This document shows positions 48,219 to 60,996 of a stretch of 64,000 bases of DNA, piece by piece. The DNA is from WHTX01 sp038255145. Its GTDB lineage: Bacteria > Actinomycetota > Acidimicrobiia > Acidimicrobiales > CAIXPF01. Position 1 is the stretch's first letter, and every line of letters begins with the position of its first letter. Made by a program: the position numbers and the translations under genes. The notes beneath the pieces are model-generated. The model had not been told where the DNA came from. It did not search any database and saw nothing but the letters and a program-made list of their open reading frames with translations. The stretch is from NCBI GenBank assembly GCA_038255145.1, contig JBBSLP010000011.1:1-64000 (forward strand), written 5' to 3'.

Positions 48219-48778
48219 TGGAGCTCGTGGTCTTCGTCCTCGCCGCCATCATCGTGTTGGGCGGCGCCCTCGGTGTCGTGCTGTCGGGCAACCCGGTGCA
48301 CTCGGCCCTCAGCCTGGTGGGCACGCTGTTCGGCGTCGCCGTGCTCTTCGTGGCCCAGGACGCCCAGTTCCTGGCCGCGGTCCAGGTCATCGTGTACGCC
48401 GGCGCCATCGTCGTGCTCTTCCTCTTCGTCATCATGCTGCTCGGTGTCGACGAGGCCGAGAACCTGCGGGTCGATCCCATCGGTGGTCAGCGCCCCGGCG
48501 CCATCGTGGCCGGGGCCGCCACCCTGGGCCTGCTGCTCGCCTTCCTGGTGGCCCGGGGCGGCTCCGTGACCGGTGAGCGGTCGGTGAGCGGGGCCCCTGA
48601 CGGCACCACGGCCAACATCACCGAGGTGGCCCGGGTGCTGTTCACCGACTACGTGTTCGCCTTCGAGGCCACGGCCATCCTGCTCACCATCGCCGTGGTC
48701 GGGGCCGTCGTGTTGGCCCGTCGGCCCCGACGCGACCATGATCTGCCCGCTGCGAACACCGCCGAGTCGAGCAGCTGA
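48218..48778 (+). CDS. nuoJ: NADH-quinone oxidoreductase subunit J (locus 1)
   Basis: A 186-residue membrane subunit with five hydrophobic helices, including the NPVHSALSLV loop and the helix with AAVQVIVYAGAIVVLFLFVIML that carries the pi-bulge region of complex I. A soluble loop with GGSVTGERSVSG precedes the last helix. ATG 48218 overlaps the nuoI stop. nuoK follows after 7 nt. Confidence 0.95.
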   Translation: MELVVFVLAAIIVLGGALGVVLSGNPVHSALSLVGTLFGVAVLFVAQDAQFLAAVQVIVYAGAIVVLFLFVIMLLGVDEAENLRVDPIGGQRPGAIVAGAATLGLLLAFLVARGGSVTGERSVSGAPDGTTANITEVARVLFTDYVFAFEATAILLTIAVVGAVVLARRPRRDHDLPAANTAESSS

Positions 48779-48785
48779 GGCTCCG

Positions 48786-49091
48786 ATGACCCCTACAACC
48801 ACGTGGTACCTGGTGCTGGCGGCCGCGCTGTTCACGATCGGTGCCGTCGGCCTGATGGTGCGGCGCAACCCGCTGGTGATGTTCATGTGCGTCGAGCTGA
48901 TGCTCAACGCGGTGAACCTGACCTTCGTGTCCTTCGCCCGGGCCCTCGACGACATCGGGGGCCAGGTGGTCGTGCTCTTCGTGATGGTGGTGGCCGCGGC
49001 CGAGGTGGTCATCGGTCTCGCCATCCTCGTGTCCGTCCTGCGCAACCGGCCGGGAGCCACCGCCGACGACATCGCCATGTTGAAGGGGTGA
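48786..49091 (+). CDS. nuoK: NADH-quinone oxidoreductase subunit K (locus 1)
   Basis: A 101-residue, three-helix subunit homologous to MrpC/MnhC. The two membrane Glu residues needed for proton transfer are visible in FMCVELMLNAVNLTFVSFA and VVAAAEVVIGLAILVSVLRN. Length and sequence are typical. ATG 48786 follows nuoJ by 7 nt and nuoL starts 7 nt downstream. Confidence 0.95.
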   Translation: MTPTTTWYLVLAAALFTIGAVGLMVRRNPLVMFMCVELMLNAVNLTFVSFARALDDIGGQVVVLFVMVVAAAEVVIGLAILVSVLRNRPGATADDIAMLKG

Positions 49092-49098
49092 CGGGCTC

Positions 49099-53248
<4,150 letters not shown>

Positions 53249-53252
<4 letters not shown>

Positions 53253-54862
53253 GCGCAGTCAGCCTGCTGGCCCAAGCCACCACCACCCCCCAGCTCCGGA
53301 CCCCGTCCGTCGACTGGTGGGGCGTCATGCCCGTGCTGCTCCTGGCCGCGCCGGCCATGGTGCTCCTGCACGTCTCGTCGCTGATCAAGCGCTTCTTCAC
53401 CGGCTTCTACGCCGCGGTGACCGTGGTGGTGGCCCTGGTCACCGCCGGCTGGGCCATCGGGCTGTGGGGTCGGGTGACCGATGCCGACCGGGGCCCGTTC
53501 TCCACCATGGGGGGGGCCTACGGGGTCGACGGCTTCTCGGTCTTCGTCATCGTCCTGCTGTGCGCGTCGGTGATCATCGCCGCCCTGTTGGCCGATGACT
53601 ACCTGCGTCGTGAGCGCATGGAGGGGGCCGAGCTCTACTCCCTCATCATGCTGTCGGCTGCCGGCGGGGTGATCATGGCCTCGGCCAACGACCTCGTGGT
53701 CATGTTCCTGGGCCTCGAGATCCTGTCCCTGGCCGTGTACGTGCTCGCCGCCATGCACCTGCGCAAGGTCGAGTCCCAGGAAGCGGGCATGAAGTACTTC
53801 GTGCTCGGCGCCTTCTCGTCCGCCTTCTTCCTCTACGGGATCGCCCTGGTCTACGGGGCCACCGGAGGCACCAGCCTCCTCCACGTCAGCAGCTACCTGG
53901 CCGAGACCGTGCCCGCCGACAACCGGCTGATGCTGGGGGGCATGGCCCTCCTGCTCGTCGGGTTCGGCTTCAAGATCGCGGCCGTGCCCTTCCACTCGTG
54001 GTCGCCCGACGTCTACCAGGGCTCTCCCAGCCCCGTGGTCGCCTACATGGCATCGGGCGTCAAGGCCGCGGGCTTCGCCGGCCTGTTGCGGGTGTTCGTG
54101 GTCGGGTTCGCCGACCAGCGGCTGGACTGGCAGCCCATCGTCTACGTGCTGGCCGTCGCCACCCTGATCGGCGGCTCGATCCTGGCCGTGGTCCAGACGG
54201 ACGTGAAGCGCATGATGGCGTACTCGTCCATCTCCCACGCCGGCTTCATCCTCGTCGGCGTCGAGGCGGGCACCTCCCAGGGCGTCTCCGCGGCGCTGTT
54301 CTACCTGGCCGCGTACACGTTCATGGTCGGGGGCACCTTCGGCGTCATCAGCCTGGTCTCCCGCAAGGGCGACGACCACCACGACATCAGCGACTACCGG
54401 GGCCTGGCCCGCGAGCGCCCGCTCCTGGCCCTGGTCTTCACCGTGTTCCTGCTCGCCCAGGCGGGCGTGCCCCTCACGTCGGGCTTCTTCGCCAAGTTCG
54501 CCGTCATCACCGCCGCGGTCGACGCCAGCTCGTACTGGCTGGCCATCGTGGCCATGGTTTCCACGGCCATCTCGCTCTACGTCTACCTCCGCATCGTCGT
54601 GGCCATGTACATGACCGATGCCCCCGGTGAGGGCCATGCCGTGGACGGCGCCGAGGCGGGCGGTGACGGCCATGTCGCCGAGGCCGCGGCCGTGCCCGAC
54701 GAGCCCGCGGTGGTCCCCGGCGGTCCCATCCGCATCCCGTGGACGGCGGGTGTGGCCCTGGCCATGGCCGTGGTGGTCACCCTGGTGGTGGGCTTCCTGC
54801 CGGGTCTGGTGCAGGACCTGTCCCGCGACGCCGTCCCCGCCCTGGTGCTCGCCGGCCGCTGA
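53249..54862 (+). CDS. nuoN: NADH-quinone oxidoreductase subunit N (locus 1)
   Basis: A 537-residue antiporter-like subunit, last of the first nuo set. Motifs include MFLGLEILSLAVYVLAAMH with the key Glu, GFGFKIAAVPFHSWSPDVYQGSPSPVVAYMA and QTDVKRMMAYSSISHAGFILVG. Before the final helix there is an Ala/Glu/Gly-rich loop of about 40 residues containing two His, similar in place to the extra loops in NuoL. GTG start overlaps nuoM. A 68-bp gap separates it from the MaoC pair. Confidence 0.95.
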
Positions 54863-54930
54863 CCCCGGTCGTGCGTCGCGGCCGGCTGTGCAAGGATCGT
54901 TGCCCGCAGCCCGCGAGACGAGGGGGTCTC

Positions 54931-55431
54931 ATGACCATCGAGCGCTTCCCGGTGGAAGCAAGCCACATCACCATGTTCGCCAGGTCGGTCGGGGAGACGA
55001 ACCCGATCTACTACGACGACGAGTACGCCAAGGGCACCGAGGTCGGCCACGTCATCGCGCCGCCCACCTTCGTGCAGTCCTCGGCCCAGTTCGACCCGAA
55101 CTACTTCCTGCGCCCCAAGCCCGACCAGGCCTGGTTCGGCTCCGGTGGCGAGCCCACGGGCATCAAGCGGGAGAAGAAGGAGGGCGAGGGCTCTGGTGCC
55201 GCGGCGGGCGGCCTGCACGCCGAGCAGCACTACGAGTACCACCGCCACCCCAAGCCCGGTGACATCCTGCGGGGCGTGGAGAAGCATGGCGAGACCTGGG
55301 AGAAGTCGGGCAAGCGTGGCGGCAAGCTCATCTTCACCGAGAACATCACCGAGTACTACGACCAGCACGGTGAGCTGGTCGTCACCGCACGCGGGGTTGG
55401 CGTGCGGACCGAGAAGGTCGTCGAGCAGTAG
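54931..55431 (+). CDS. MaoC-like dehydratase, non-catalytic partner (HadA-type)
   Basis: A 166-residue hot-dog-fold protein of the MaoC N-terminal/FAS1-DH2 type. At the hydratase motif position it has VGETNPIYYDD: the catalytic Asp and His are Glu22 and Tyr27, so it should not be catalytic alone. This is the pattern of HadA and HadC, which pair with HadB to form (R)-3-hydroxyacyl-ACP dehydratases in mycobacterial FAS-II. ATG 54931 lies within a GAGGGGG context. The catalytic-type partner is 18 nt downstream. Its placement between two nuo operons is unexplained. Confidence 0.85.
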   Translation: MTIERFPVEASHITMFARSVGETNPIYYDDEYAKGTEVGHVIAPPTFVQSSAQFDPNYFLRPKPDQAWFGSGGEPTGIKREKKEGEGSGAAAGGLHAEQHYEYHRHPKPGDILRGVEKHGETWEKSGKRGGKLIFTENITEYYDQHGELVVTARGVGVRTEKVVEQ

Positions 55432-55449
55432 GGCTGGGGGACGGAACCG

Positions 55450-55872
55450 ATGGCGTTGAAGGCAAGCGAGCTCAAGGTCGGAGACTCCCACGAGGCGTCG
55501 CTGGTCGAGGACCTCAAGCGCACCCAGATCGTGATGTACGCGGGCGCCTCGGGCGACTACAACCCCGTGCACACCGACGAGGTCTTCGTGACCAAGGTGG
55601 CCGGCTACCCGACCGTGTTCGCCCACGGCATGCTCTCCATGGGCATGACGGGCAAGCTGGTGACCGACTACGTCGGCGACGGCCGGCTGACCAGGTACGG
55701 CGTGCGCTTCGTGCGCCAGGTCTGGCCCGGGGACTCCCTGACCGGCAAGGCCACGGTGACCGCGGTCCGCGACGAGGGCGGCGAGCACTTCGTCGATCTC
55801 GACGTGGTCACGGTCAACCAGGCCGGCGAGCCGGTGGTCACCGGCTACGCCTCCGCCCGCGTCGATCCCTGA
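55450..55872 (+). CDS. MaoC-like dehydratase, catalytic subunit (HadB-type)
   Basis: A 140-residue single hot-dog-fold protein with a complete (R)-specific hydratase motif, GASGDYNPVHTDEVF, giving D36 and H41 as the catalytic pair. YPTVFAHGMLSMGMTGKLVTDY and VWPGDSLTGKATVTAV are typical of HadB. It should act as a heterodimer with the upstream HadA-type protein, dehydrating 3-hydroxyacyl thioesters. A structured GC-rich segment follows its stop codon and may end the transcript. Confidence 0.9.
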   Translation: MALKASELKVGDSHEASLVEDLKRTQIVMYAGASGDYNPVHTDEVFVTKVAGYPTVFAHGMLSMGMTGKLVTDYVGDGRLTRYGVRFVRQVWPGDSLTGKATVTAVRDEGGEHFVDLDVVTVNQAGEPVVTGYASARVDP

Positions 55873-55880
55873 TCAGGGCG

Positions 55881-55915
55881 CGGCCGGTGCGGGGGAAACC
55901 CGCATGACACGGCCG
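55881..55915 (+). terminator. GC-rich structured element after the HadB-type gene
   Basis: An inner stem TGCGGG (55888-55893) with CCCGCA (55899-55904) closes a GGAAA loop, and outer CGGCCG segments (55881-55886 and 55910-55915) can also pair. No T-run follows. It could be a terminator or a leader structure for the small ORF at 55983; weak call. Confidence 0.4.
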
Positions 55916-55982
55916 GGCCCGGGCCCGAAGATGGCCCCCCGACGTCCCGGCGACCGCCGGGGCGACACCGGGGGGAGGACCC

Positions 55983-56126
55983 GTGCTCACCAACGACCCC
56001 TCCATGCTTCGACTCCTCGTCGACGAGCGACGTCAGCGTCTCGTCGAGGCGGCTGACCAGGACAGACTCATCCGCCCGTGGCGTCGTGCCCGAAGACGCG
56101 ACCGCCGTGGGCGGTCCAGGCGCTGA
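55983..56126 (+). CDS. small very basic ORF (47 residues)
   Basis: GTG 55983 is preceded by GGGGGAGG (55971-55978) and opens a 47-residue reading frame directly followed by an intrinsic terminator. The peptide begins MLTNDPSMLRLLVDERRQRL, is amphipathic in its first half and has 17 Arg overall, concentrated in the last 20 residues. No family is recognised. It could be a nucleic-acid-binding peptide, or simply a chance ORF in GC-rich DNA. The strong ribosome binding site and adjacent terminator argue for expression. Confidence 0.45.
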   Translation: MLTNDPSMLRLLVDERRQRLVEAADQDRLIRPWRRARRRDRRGRSRR

Positions 56127-56131
56127 ACGAC

Positions 56132-56157
56132 GACGGGAGGGCTCCGGCCCTCCCGTC
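56132..56157 (+). terminator. intrinsic terminator upstream of the second nuo operon
   Basis: GACGGGAGGG (56132-56141) and CCCTCCCGTC (56148-56157) form a perfect 10-bp stem with a CTCCGG hexaloop, followed by TTGCCTT. It lies six bases after the small ORF stop and 30 nt before the promoter of the second nuo operon, cleanly separating the two transcription units. Confidence 0.8.
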
Positions 56158-56186
56158 TTGCCTTGGTGCCTCGCGAGGGTGACGGG

Positions 56187-56192
56187 TAGTCT
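56187..56192 (+). promoter_or_regulatory. leaderless-type -10 box TAGTCT for the second nuo operon
   Basis: TAGTCT is followed by 8 nt and GTG 56201 (nuoA of the second set). With the terminator just upstream, this marks an independent promoter. No Rex-operator-like sequence is visible nearby. Confidence 0.5.
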
Positions 56193-56200
56193 CCGCAAGC

Positions 56201-56566
56201 GTGTCGGACCTTCTGCGCCAGTTCCTCACCATCGGGATCCTCGGCGCCGTGGGCGTCGGGCTGGTATCGCTGCTCCTCGGGATCAGCAGCCTCCTGCGCC
56301 CCCGTCGCCCGACGCCGGAGAAGGCCCTGACCTACGAGTCGGGTGTCGACCCGGTGGGGAGCGGTTGGTCACAGAGCCAGATCCGCTACTACATCTTCGC
56401 CCTGCTCTTCGTCATGTTCGACGTGGAGGCGGTCTTCATCTTCCCGTGGGCCACCCGACTCGAGGTGTACGGCCTCTTCGGCCTGGTGGAGATGTTCATC
56501 TTCATCTTCATCCTCCTCCTCGGGTTGATCTACGCCTGGCGCAAGGGAGTCCTGCGATGGGCCTAG
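56201..56566 (+). CDS. nuoA: complex I subunit A (locus 2)
   Basis: A 121-residue, three-helix NuoA of normal length, unlike the extended copy at 38634. The loop reads KALTYESGVDPVGSGWSQ, then IRYYIFALLFVMFDVEAVFIFPWA. It starts at GTG 56201 behind a leaderless -10 box and overlaps nuoB2 by 10 nt. Sequence divergence from locus 1 is large, indicating an old paralogue or separately acquired set and not a recent duplication. Confidence 0.95.
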   Translation: MSDLLRQFLTIGILGAVGVGLVSLLLGISSLLRPRRPTPEKALTYESGVDPVGSGWSQSQIRYYIFALLFVMFDVEAVFIFPWATRLEVYGLFGLVEMFIFIFILLLGLIYAWRKGVLRWA

Positions 56567-57057
56567 TCGAGAGCGGCAAGCTTCCCAAGCCCCTCACGAA
56601 CCTCCTCAACATCAGCCGCAAGTACTCGCTCTGGGCGTACCAGTGGGGCCTGGCGTGCTGCGCCATCGAGATGGGGTCGGCCTTCGCCTCCCCCCGGTAC
56701 GACGTGATGCGCCTCGGTGTCATCCCGCTGCCGGCCAGCCCCCGGCAGGCCGATGTGGTCATCGTCTCGGGCACGGTGACCGACAAGATGGCCCCGGCCA
56801 TCAAGCGGCTGTACGAGCAGATGCCCGAACCCAAGTACGTCATCTCGATGGGTTCGTGCGCCAACTGCGGCGGCCCGTACTGGGACAGCTACTCGGTGAC
56901 CAAGGGTGTCGACCAGATCATCCCCGTCGACGTCTACGTCCCCGGCTGCCCCCCTCGGCCCGAGGCCCTGCTCGAGGGCATCGTCCTCCTGCAGGAGAAG
57001 ATCCGGTCCGAGGACCCCGCCAAGCGCTGGAGAGGTGAGGCGATTGTCGTCGAGTGA
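56557..57057 (+). CDS. nuoB: complex I subunit B (locus 2)
   Basis: A 166-residue NuoB with cluster N2 ligands C34-C35 (GLACCAIEMG), C101 (MGSCANCGG, with an additional nearby C104) and C131 (VPGCPPRP). It lacks the N- and C-terminal extensions of the locus 1 copy. ATG 56557 lies within the end of nuoA2. All cluster ligands are intact, so the second complex can carry electrons to quinone. Confidence 0.95.
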   Translation: MGLVESGKLPKPLTNLLNISRKYSLWAYQWGLACCAIEMGSAFASPRYDVMRLGVIPLPASPRQADVVIVSGTVTDKMAPAIKRLYEQMPEPKYVISMGSCANCGGPYWDSYSVTKGVDQIIPVDVYVPGCPPRPEALLEGIVLLQEKIRSEDPAKRWRGEAIVVE

Positions 57058-57064
57058 GCCGGCC

Positions 57065-57736
57065 ATGGGCGACGCCCCCGGTGGTGTGGAGACGGTGGCC
57101 GAGCCCGCCGATGCGATCCGTGAGGCGCTGGTCGCCGAACTGCGTGACCTGCTCGGCGACGACGTGCTCGCCGTCCACCTCGATCCGGGTCGTGACCTGT
57201 GGGTGCGGGTGGCCACGTCGGCCTGGGTGGCCACGGCCGAAGCCCTGCGCGGCCGGGGCTTCGACTACTTCTGCTTCCTGTCCGCGGTGGACTGGCTGCC
57301 TTCCCCCTTCGGGCGCTCGCTCGACAGCGACGTGGACCGTCGCCTCGACGGCGCCCCCCTGGTCAAGGCCGATCAGCCCATCGTGCACGGTGTGACCGGG
57401 GGCGACACCCGCTTCCAGCTCATCGCCCGGCTCTATTCGATCTCGCGCAAGTTGGGCGTGTCGCTCAAGGTCGACGTGCCCGACGACACCACGTCCATCG
57501 CCACCTGGTCGTCGACCTACGGCGGGGCCAACTGGCACGAGCGCCAGGTGCACGAGGCCTACGGCGTCGTGTTCGAGGGCCACCCGTCGCTCCGGAAGCT
57601 GTACCTGCCCGGCGACTTCGAGGGCTTCCCCGGTCGCAAGGACTTCCCCCTGCTCGCCCGGATGGTGAAGCCCTGGCCGGGCATCGTCGACGTCGAGGGC
57701 ATGCCGGGAGCCGCTGACGACGAGGGAGGGGAGTAG
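57065..57736 (+). CDS. nuoC: complex I subunit C (locus 2)
   Basis: A 223-residue 30-kDa-type subunit. The signature is WHERQVHEAYGVVFEGHPSLRKLYLP followed by GFPGRKDFPLLARMVKPWPG. An N-terminal domain includes RGRGFDYFCFLSAVDWLPSPFG. ATG 57065 is used; TTG 57044, which has GAGGTGAGG just upstream and would overlap nuoB2, is a serious alternative. It is a separate protein from NuoD, as in locus 1. Confidence 0.9.
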   Translation: MGDAPGGVETVAEPADAIREALVAELRDLLGDDVLAVHLDPGRDLWVRVATSAWVATAEALRGRGFDYFCFLSAVDWLPSPFGRSLDSDVDRRLDGAPLVKADQPIVHGVTGGDTRFQLIARLYSISRKLGVSLKVDVPDDTTSIATWSSTYGGANWHERQVHEAYGVVFEGHPSLRKLYLPGDFEGFPGRKDFPLLARMVKPWPGIVDVEGMPGAADDEGGE

Positions 57737-57740
57737 CCAC

Positions 57741-58913
57741 GTGGTCGCCATCACCGAACGCCAGCAGTTGGCCTACATCGCCGGACAGGCCGCCGATGCC
57801 CGTCTGAACCTGGAGCTCGAGACCGAGGGCATGACCCTCAACATCGGCCCCCAGCACCCGGCCACCCACGGCACCCTGCGCATCGTGGCCAAGCTCGACG
57901 GCGAGAAGGTCATCGCCGCGGAGCCCATCATGGGCTACATGCACCGCGGCTACGAGAAGCTCGCCGAGGTGCGGACGTACCCCCAGATCACCACGTTGAT
58001 CAACCGGATCGACTGGCTGGGCAGCTTCGCCAACGAGGTGCCCTTCATCCTCGCCGCCGAGCGGCTGATGGAGATCGAGGCCCCACCCCGGGCCCAGTGG
58101 ATCCGCACGATCCTCTTCGAGCTGTCCCGCATCGCCAACATCACCCTCTTCCTCGGCGACATGGGGGCGCAGCTCGGCGCGGTGACGCCGGTCTTCTACG
58201 CCTTCCGCGACCGCGAGTTCGTGCTCAACCAGATCGAGTCGGCCACCGGGGGCCGGTTCCACCCCAACTTCGACCGCATCGGCGGTCTCAAGGACGACCT
58301 GCCCAAGGGCTGGATCGCCGAGACGAAGCTGGCCATGGCCCGCATCCGCGACTTCTGCGACCAGATCGACGAGCTGATGTTCGGCAACGAGATCATCGGC
58401 GTGCGCACCCGCGGTGTCGGTGTGATCCCCGCCGAGGTCGGCCTGTCCTTCGGTCTGTCGGGCGCCAACATCAGGGCATCGGGCGTCGACTGGGACCACC
58501 GGCGCGACACCCCCGTCGGGCTGGCCTACGACAAGCTCGACTGGAAGGTGTGGACCCACCCCGACGGTGATTCGTTCGCCCGCATGTGGGTCCGCCTCCA
58601 AGAGGTGCGGGAGTCGACCAAGATGGTCGAACAGCTCCTCGACGGCATCCCCGCCGGTCCGATCATGGCCAAGGTGCCCCGCATCATCAAGGTGCCCGAG
58701 GGCGAGGCCTTCATCGTCACCGAGAACCCCCTGGGCGAGATGGGCTACTACGTGGTCTCCCAGGGAGACCTGATGCCCTTCCGGGTGAAGATCCGCACGG
58801 CCAGCTTCAACAACATCAGCATCACGCCGTGGCTGCTGCGCGGCGTCTTCGTGCCCGACATCATCACCATCCTGGGCAGCCTGTACTTCATCCTCGGGGA
58901 CATCGACGTATGA
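57741..58913 (+). CDS. nuoD: complex I subunit D (locus 2)
   Basis: A 390-residue 49-kDa-type subunit. It keeps LNIGPQHPATHGTLRIVAKL with the quinone-site His, IMGYMHRGYEKLAE, and the C-terminal NISITPWLLRGVFVPDIITILGSLYFILGDIDV. The terminal segment differs from the SSVDPIMGDVDR ending of locus 1, pointing to a different quinone-site architecture. GTG 57741; the stop overlaps nuoH2 as ATGA. Confidence 0.95.
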   Translation: MVAITERQQLAYIAGQAADARLNLELETEGMTLNIGPQHPATHGTLRIVAKLDGEKVIAAEPIMGYMHRGYEKLAEVRTYPQITTLINRIDWLGSFANEVPFILAAERLMEIEAPPRAQWIRTILFELSRIANITLFLGDMGAQLGAVTPVFYAFRDREFVLNQIESATGGRFHPNFDRIGGLKDDLPKGWIAETKLAMARIRDFCDQIDELMFGNEIIGVRTRGVGVIPAEVGLSFGLSGANIRASGVDWDHRRDTPVGLAYDKLDWKVWTHPDGDSFARMWVRLQEVRESTKMVEQLLDGIPAGPIMAKVPRIIKVPEGEAFIVTENPLGEMGYYVVSQGDLMPFRVKIRTASFNNISITPWLLRGVFVPDIITILGSLYFILGDIDV

Positions 58914-59944
58914 CGCTCGCCATCCAGCTGTCGTACTGGCAGCAGACCGTCTTCCGGTCCCTCGGCATCGCCGCGGCCGTGCTGCTGCCGGCGGGCACCA
59001 TCGTCTACGTCTACCTGTTCAAGATGATGAGCTTCATGCAGAGCCGGCTCGGCCCCATGGAAGCGGGGCCCTTCGGCTCGATGCAGCTACTGGCCGAGGT
59101 GGGCAAGTGGCTGCAGAAGGAAGACCTGATCCCGGCGAAGGCCGACAAGCGCGTGTTCATGCTGGCGCCGGTCGTGGTCATGCTGTCGACCTTCCTCATC
59201 TACACGGTCGTCCCCTTCGGCCCCGACGCCTGGTTCACCAACCTCGACACCGGCATCTTCCTGGCCCTGGCCCTGTCGTCGGTCTCGGTCATCGGCACGC
59301 TGATGGCGGGCTGGGCGTCGGCCAACAAGTACTCGCTCCTCGGTGGGTTGCGGGCCGCCGGACAGCTGATCGCCTACGAGCTGCCCCTGGTGTTGGCCGT
59401 GGTGGGCGTCGTCATCCAGGCGGGCACGCTGAACCTGATCGGCATCGTGACCGCTCAGGGCGACGGTGAGATCTTCGGCTTCGGTGCCCTGGGCAACCCC
59501 TACATCATCACCCAGTTCATCGGCTTCCTGATCTTCCTGATCGCCACGCAGGCCGAGCTCACCCAGGCTCCCTTCGACATGCCGATCGCCGAGTCCGAGC
59601 TGATCTCCGGCTACATGACCGAGTACTCGGGCTTCCGGTTCCTGCTCTTCTTCATCGGCGAGTTCGCCACCGCCGGGGCGTTCGCCGCCCTGGCGTCGGT
59701 GCTGTTCCTCGGCGGCTGGACCATCCCCCCCTTCATCATCGACCCCCAGAGCAACGTCATGAACGTGCTCGGGCCCCTGGTCATGCTGGCCAAGATGATG
59801 CTGGTCCTGTTCCTCATCTTCTGGTTCCGCTTCACCTACCCCCGGTTCCGCGAGGACCAGCTCCAGCAGCTGGCGTGGAAGTACCTCATCCCCTTGTCGC
59901 TCGTCAACATCGCGGCGACGGCCATCCTGAAGGTGGCGTTCTGA
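58910..59944 (+). CDS. nuoH: complex I subunit H (locus 2)
   Basis: A 344-residue membrane subunit with the helix-loop FMQSRLGPMEAGPFGSMQ, the acidic loop AELTQAPFDMPIAESELISGYMTEYS and RFTYPRFREDQLQQLAWKYLIP. It lacks the long C-terminal extension of the locus 1 copy and some of the usual first-loop residues (ERKIISDMQHRIGP is replaced). Overlaps both neighbours. Confidence 0.95.
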   Translation: MTLAIQLSYWQQTVFRSLGIAAAVLLPAGTIVYVYLFKMMSFMQSRLGPMEAGPFGSMQLLAEVGKWLQKEDLIPAKADKRVFMLAPVVVMLSTFLIYTVVPFGPDAWFTNLDTGIFLALALSSVSVIGTLMAGWASANKYSLLGGLRAAGQLIAYELPLVLAVVGVVIQAGTLNLIGIVTAQGDGEIFGFGALGNPYIITQFIGFLIFLIATQAELTQAPFDMPIAESELISGYMTEYSGFRFLLFFIGEFATAGAFAALASVLFLGGWTIPPFIIDPQSNVMNVLGPLVMLAKMMLVLFLIFWFRFTYPRFREDQLQQLAWKYLIPLSLVNIAATAILKVAF

Positions 59945-60477
59945 TGGGCATCGTCCCCGGTCTTATCAAGGGTCTCGGCGTCACCCTCAAGGAGGCCAAG
60001 CGCACGGTCTTCCCCGACGGGATGATGAAGCCGCCGTCGCCGGCCAAGGGTGCCGCCACCGTGCAGTACCCCCACGAGAAGGAAGAGCTGGCTCCCCGGT
60101 CGCGCGGCGTCATCGCGCTGAAGGAGGAGAACTGCACCTCGTGCATGCTCTGCGCCCGTGAGTGCCCCGACTGGTGCATCTACATCGAGGCCCACAAGTA
60201 CCTGGCGCCGCCGCGCAAGGCCGGGGGCAAGCCCCGCCAGCGCAACGAGCTCGACCGCTTCGACATCGACTTCTCCCTGTGCATGTACTGCGGGATCTGC
60301 GTCGAGGTGTGCCCCTTCGACGCCCTCTTCTGGTCGCCCGAGTACGAGTACAGCGAGCCCCGCATCGCCGACCTGCTCCACGACAAGGACCGGCTGGCCG
60401 ACTGGATGACCACGGTGCCGGACTTCGAGTCCTACGAGGCGGGGTCCGAGCAGAAGGTGCGGAAGGTGCCACGATGA
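59944..60477 (+). CDS. nuoI: complex I subunit I (locus 2)
   Basis: A 177-residue two-cluster subunit: CTSCMLCARECPDWC and CMYCGICVEVCPFDALFW. In this set, which has no NuoE, NuoF or NuoG, NuoI carries the outermost clusters, so any donor must deliver electrons here or through an unseen module. ATG 59944 overlaps nuoH2; the stop overlaps nuoJ2 as ATGA. Confidence 0.95.
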   Translation: MGIVPGLIKGLGVTLKEAKRTVFPDGMMKPPSPAKGAATVQYPHEKEELAPRSRGVIALKEENCTSCMLCARECPDWCIYIEAHKYLAPPRKAGGKPRQRNELDRFDIDFSLCMYCGICVEVCPFDALFWSPEYEYSEPRIADLLHDKDRLADWMTTVPDFESYEAGSEQKVRKVPR

Positions 60478-60992
60478 TCGTCGCCGACGCCCTCGTGGCC
60501 CAGAACATCTTCTTCGGCATCATCGCCCTGGTCATGATCGTGGCCGCCCTCAAGGTGGTGACCACCCGCAACGTGGTGCACGCCGCCCTCTACCTGGTGG
60601 TGGTGCTGGCCGGCGTGGCCGCCCTGTTCGTCCTCACCCTGGCCGAGTTCACCGCCGCCACCCAGATCCTGGTGTACATCGGTGCCGTGATCGTGCTGTT
60701 CCTGTTCGGCATCATGCTCACCCAGGCCCGCATCGGCACCGAGACGCACCTCGACAACGAGCGCAAGTGGATCGCCGGCCTCGTCGCCGTCATCCTCGCC
60801 GGCGTCATGGGCTACGCCCTGCTCGACGGTTACGGCGACACCATGCTCGACAAGAACGGCGAGCTGTCGGTGCAGACCACCGCGCAGGTGTCCGACGCCA
60901 TCTTCAGCCAGTACCTCATCCCCTTCGAGGTGGTGTCTGTCCTCCTGCTGGCGGCGCTGATCGGGGCCATCGTCGTGGCCCGGAGGGAGTAG
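60474..60992 (+). CDS. nuoJ: complex I subunit J (locus 2)
   Basis: A 172-residue membrane subunit with TTRNVVHAALYLVVVLAGVAAL and the helix TAATQILVYIGAVIVLFLFGIML. The loop before the last helix includes GDTMLDKNGELSVQTTAQ. Overlaps nuoI2 and is followed four nt later by nuoK2. Typical NuoJ apart from divergence from locus 1. Confidence 0.95.
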   Translation: MIVADALVAQNIFFGIIALVMIVAALKVVTTRNVVHAALYLVVVLAGVAALFVLTLAEFTAATQILVYIGAVIVLFLFGIMLTQARIGTETHLDNERKWIAGLVAVILAGVMGYALLDGYGDTMLDKNGELSVQTTAQVSDAIFSQYLIPFEVVSVLLLAALIGAIVVARRE

Positions 60993-60996
60993 CACC

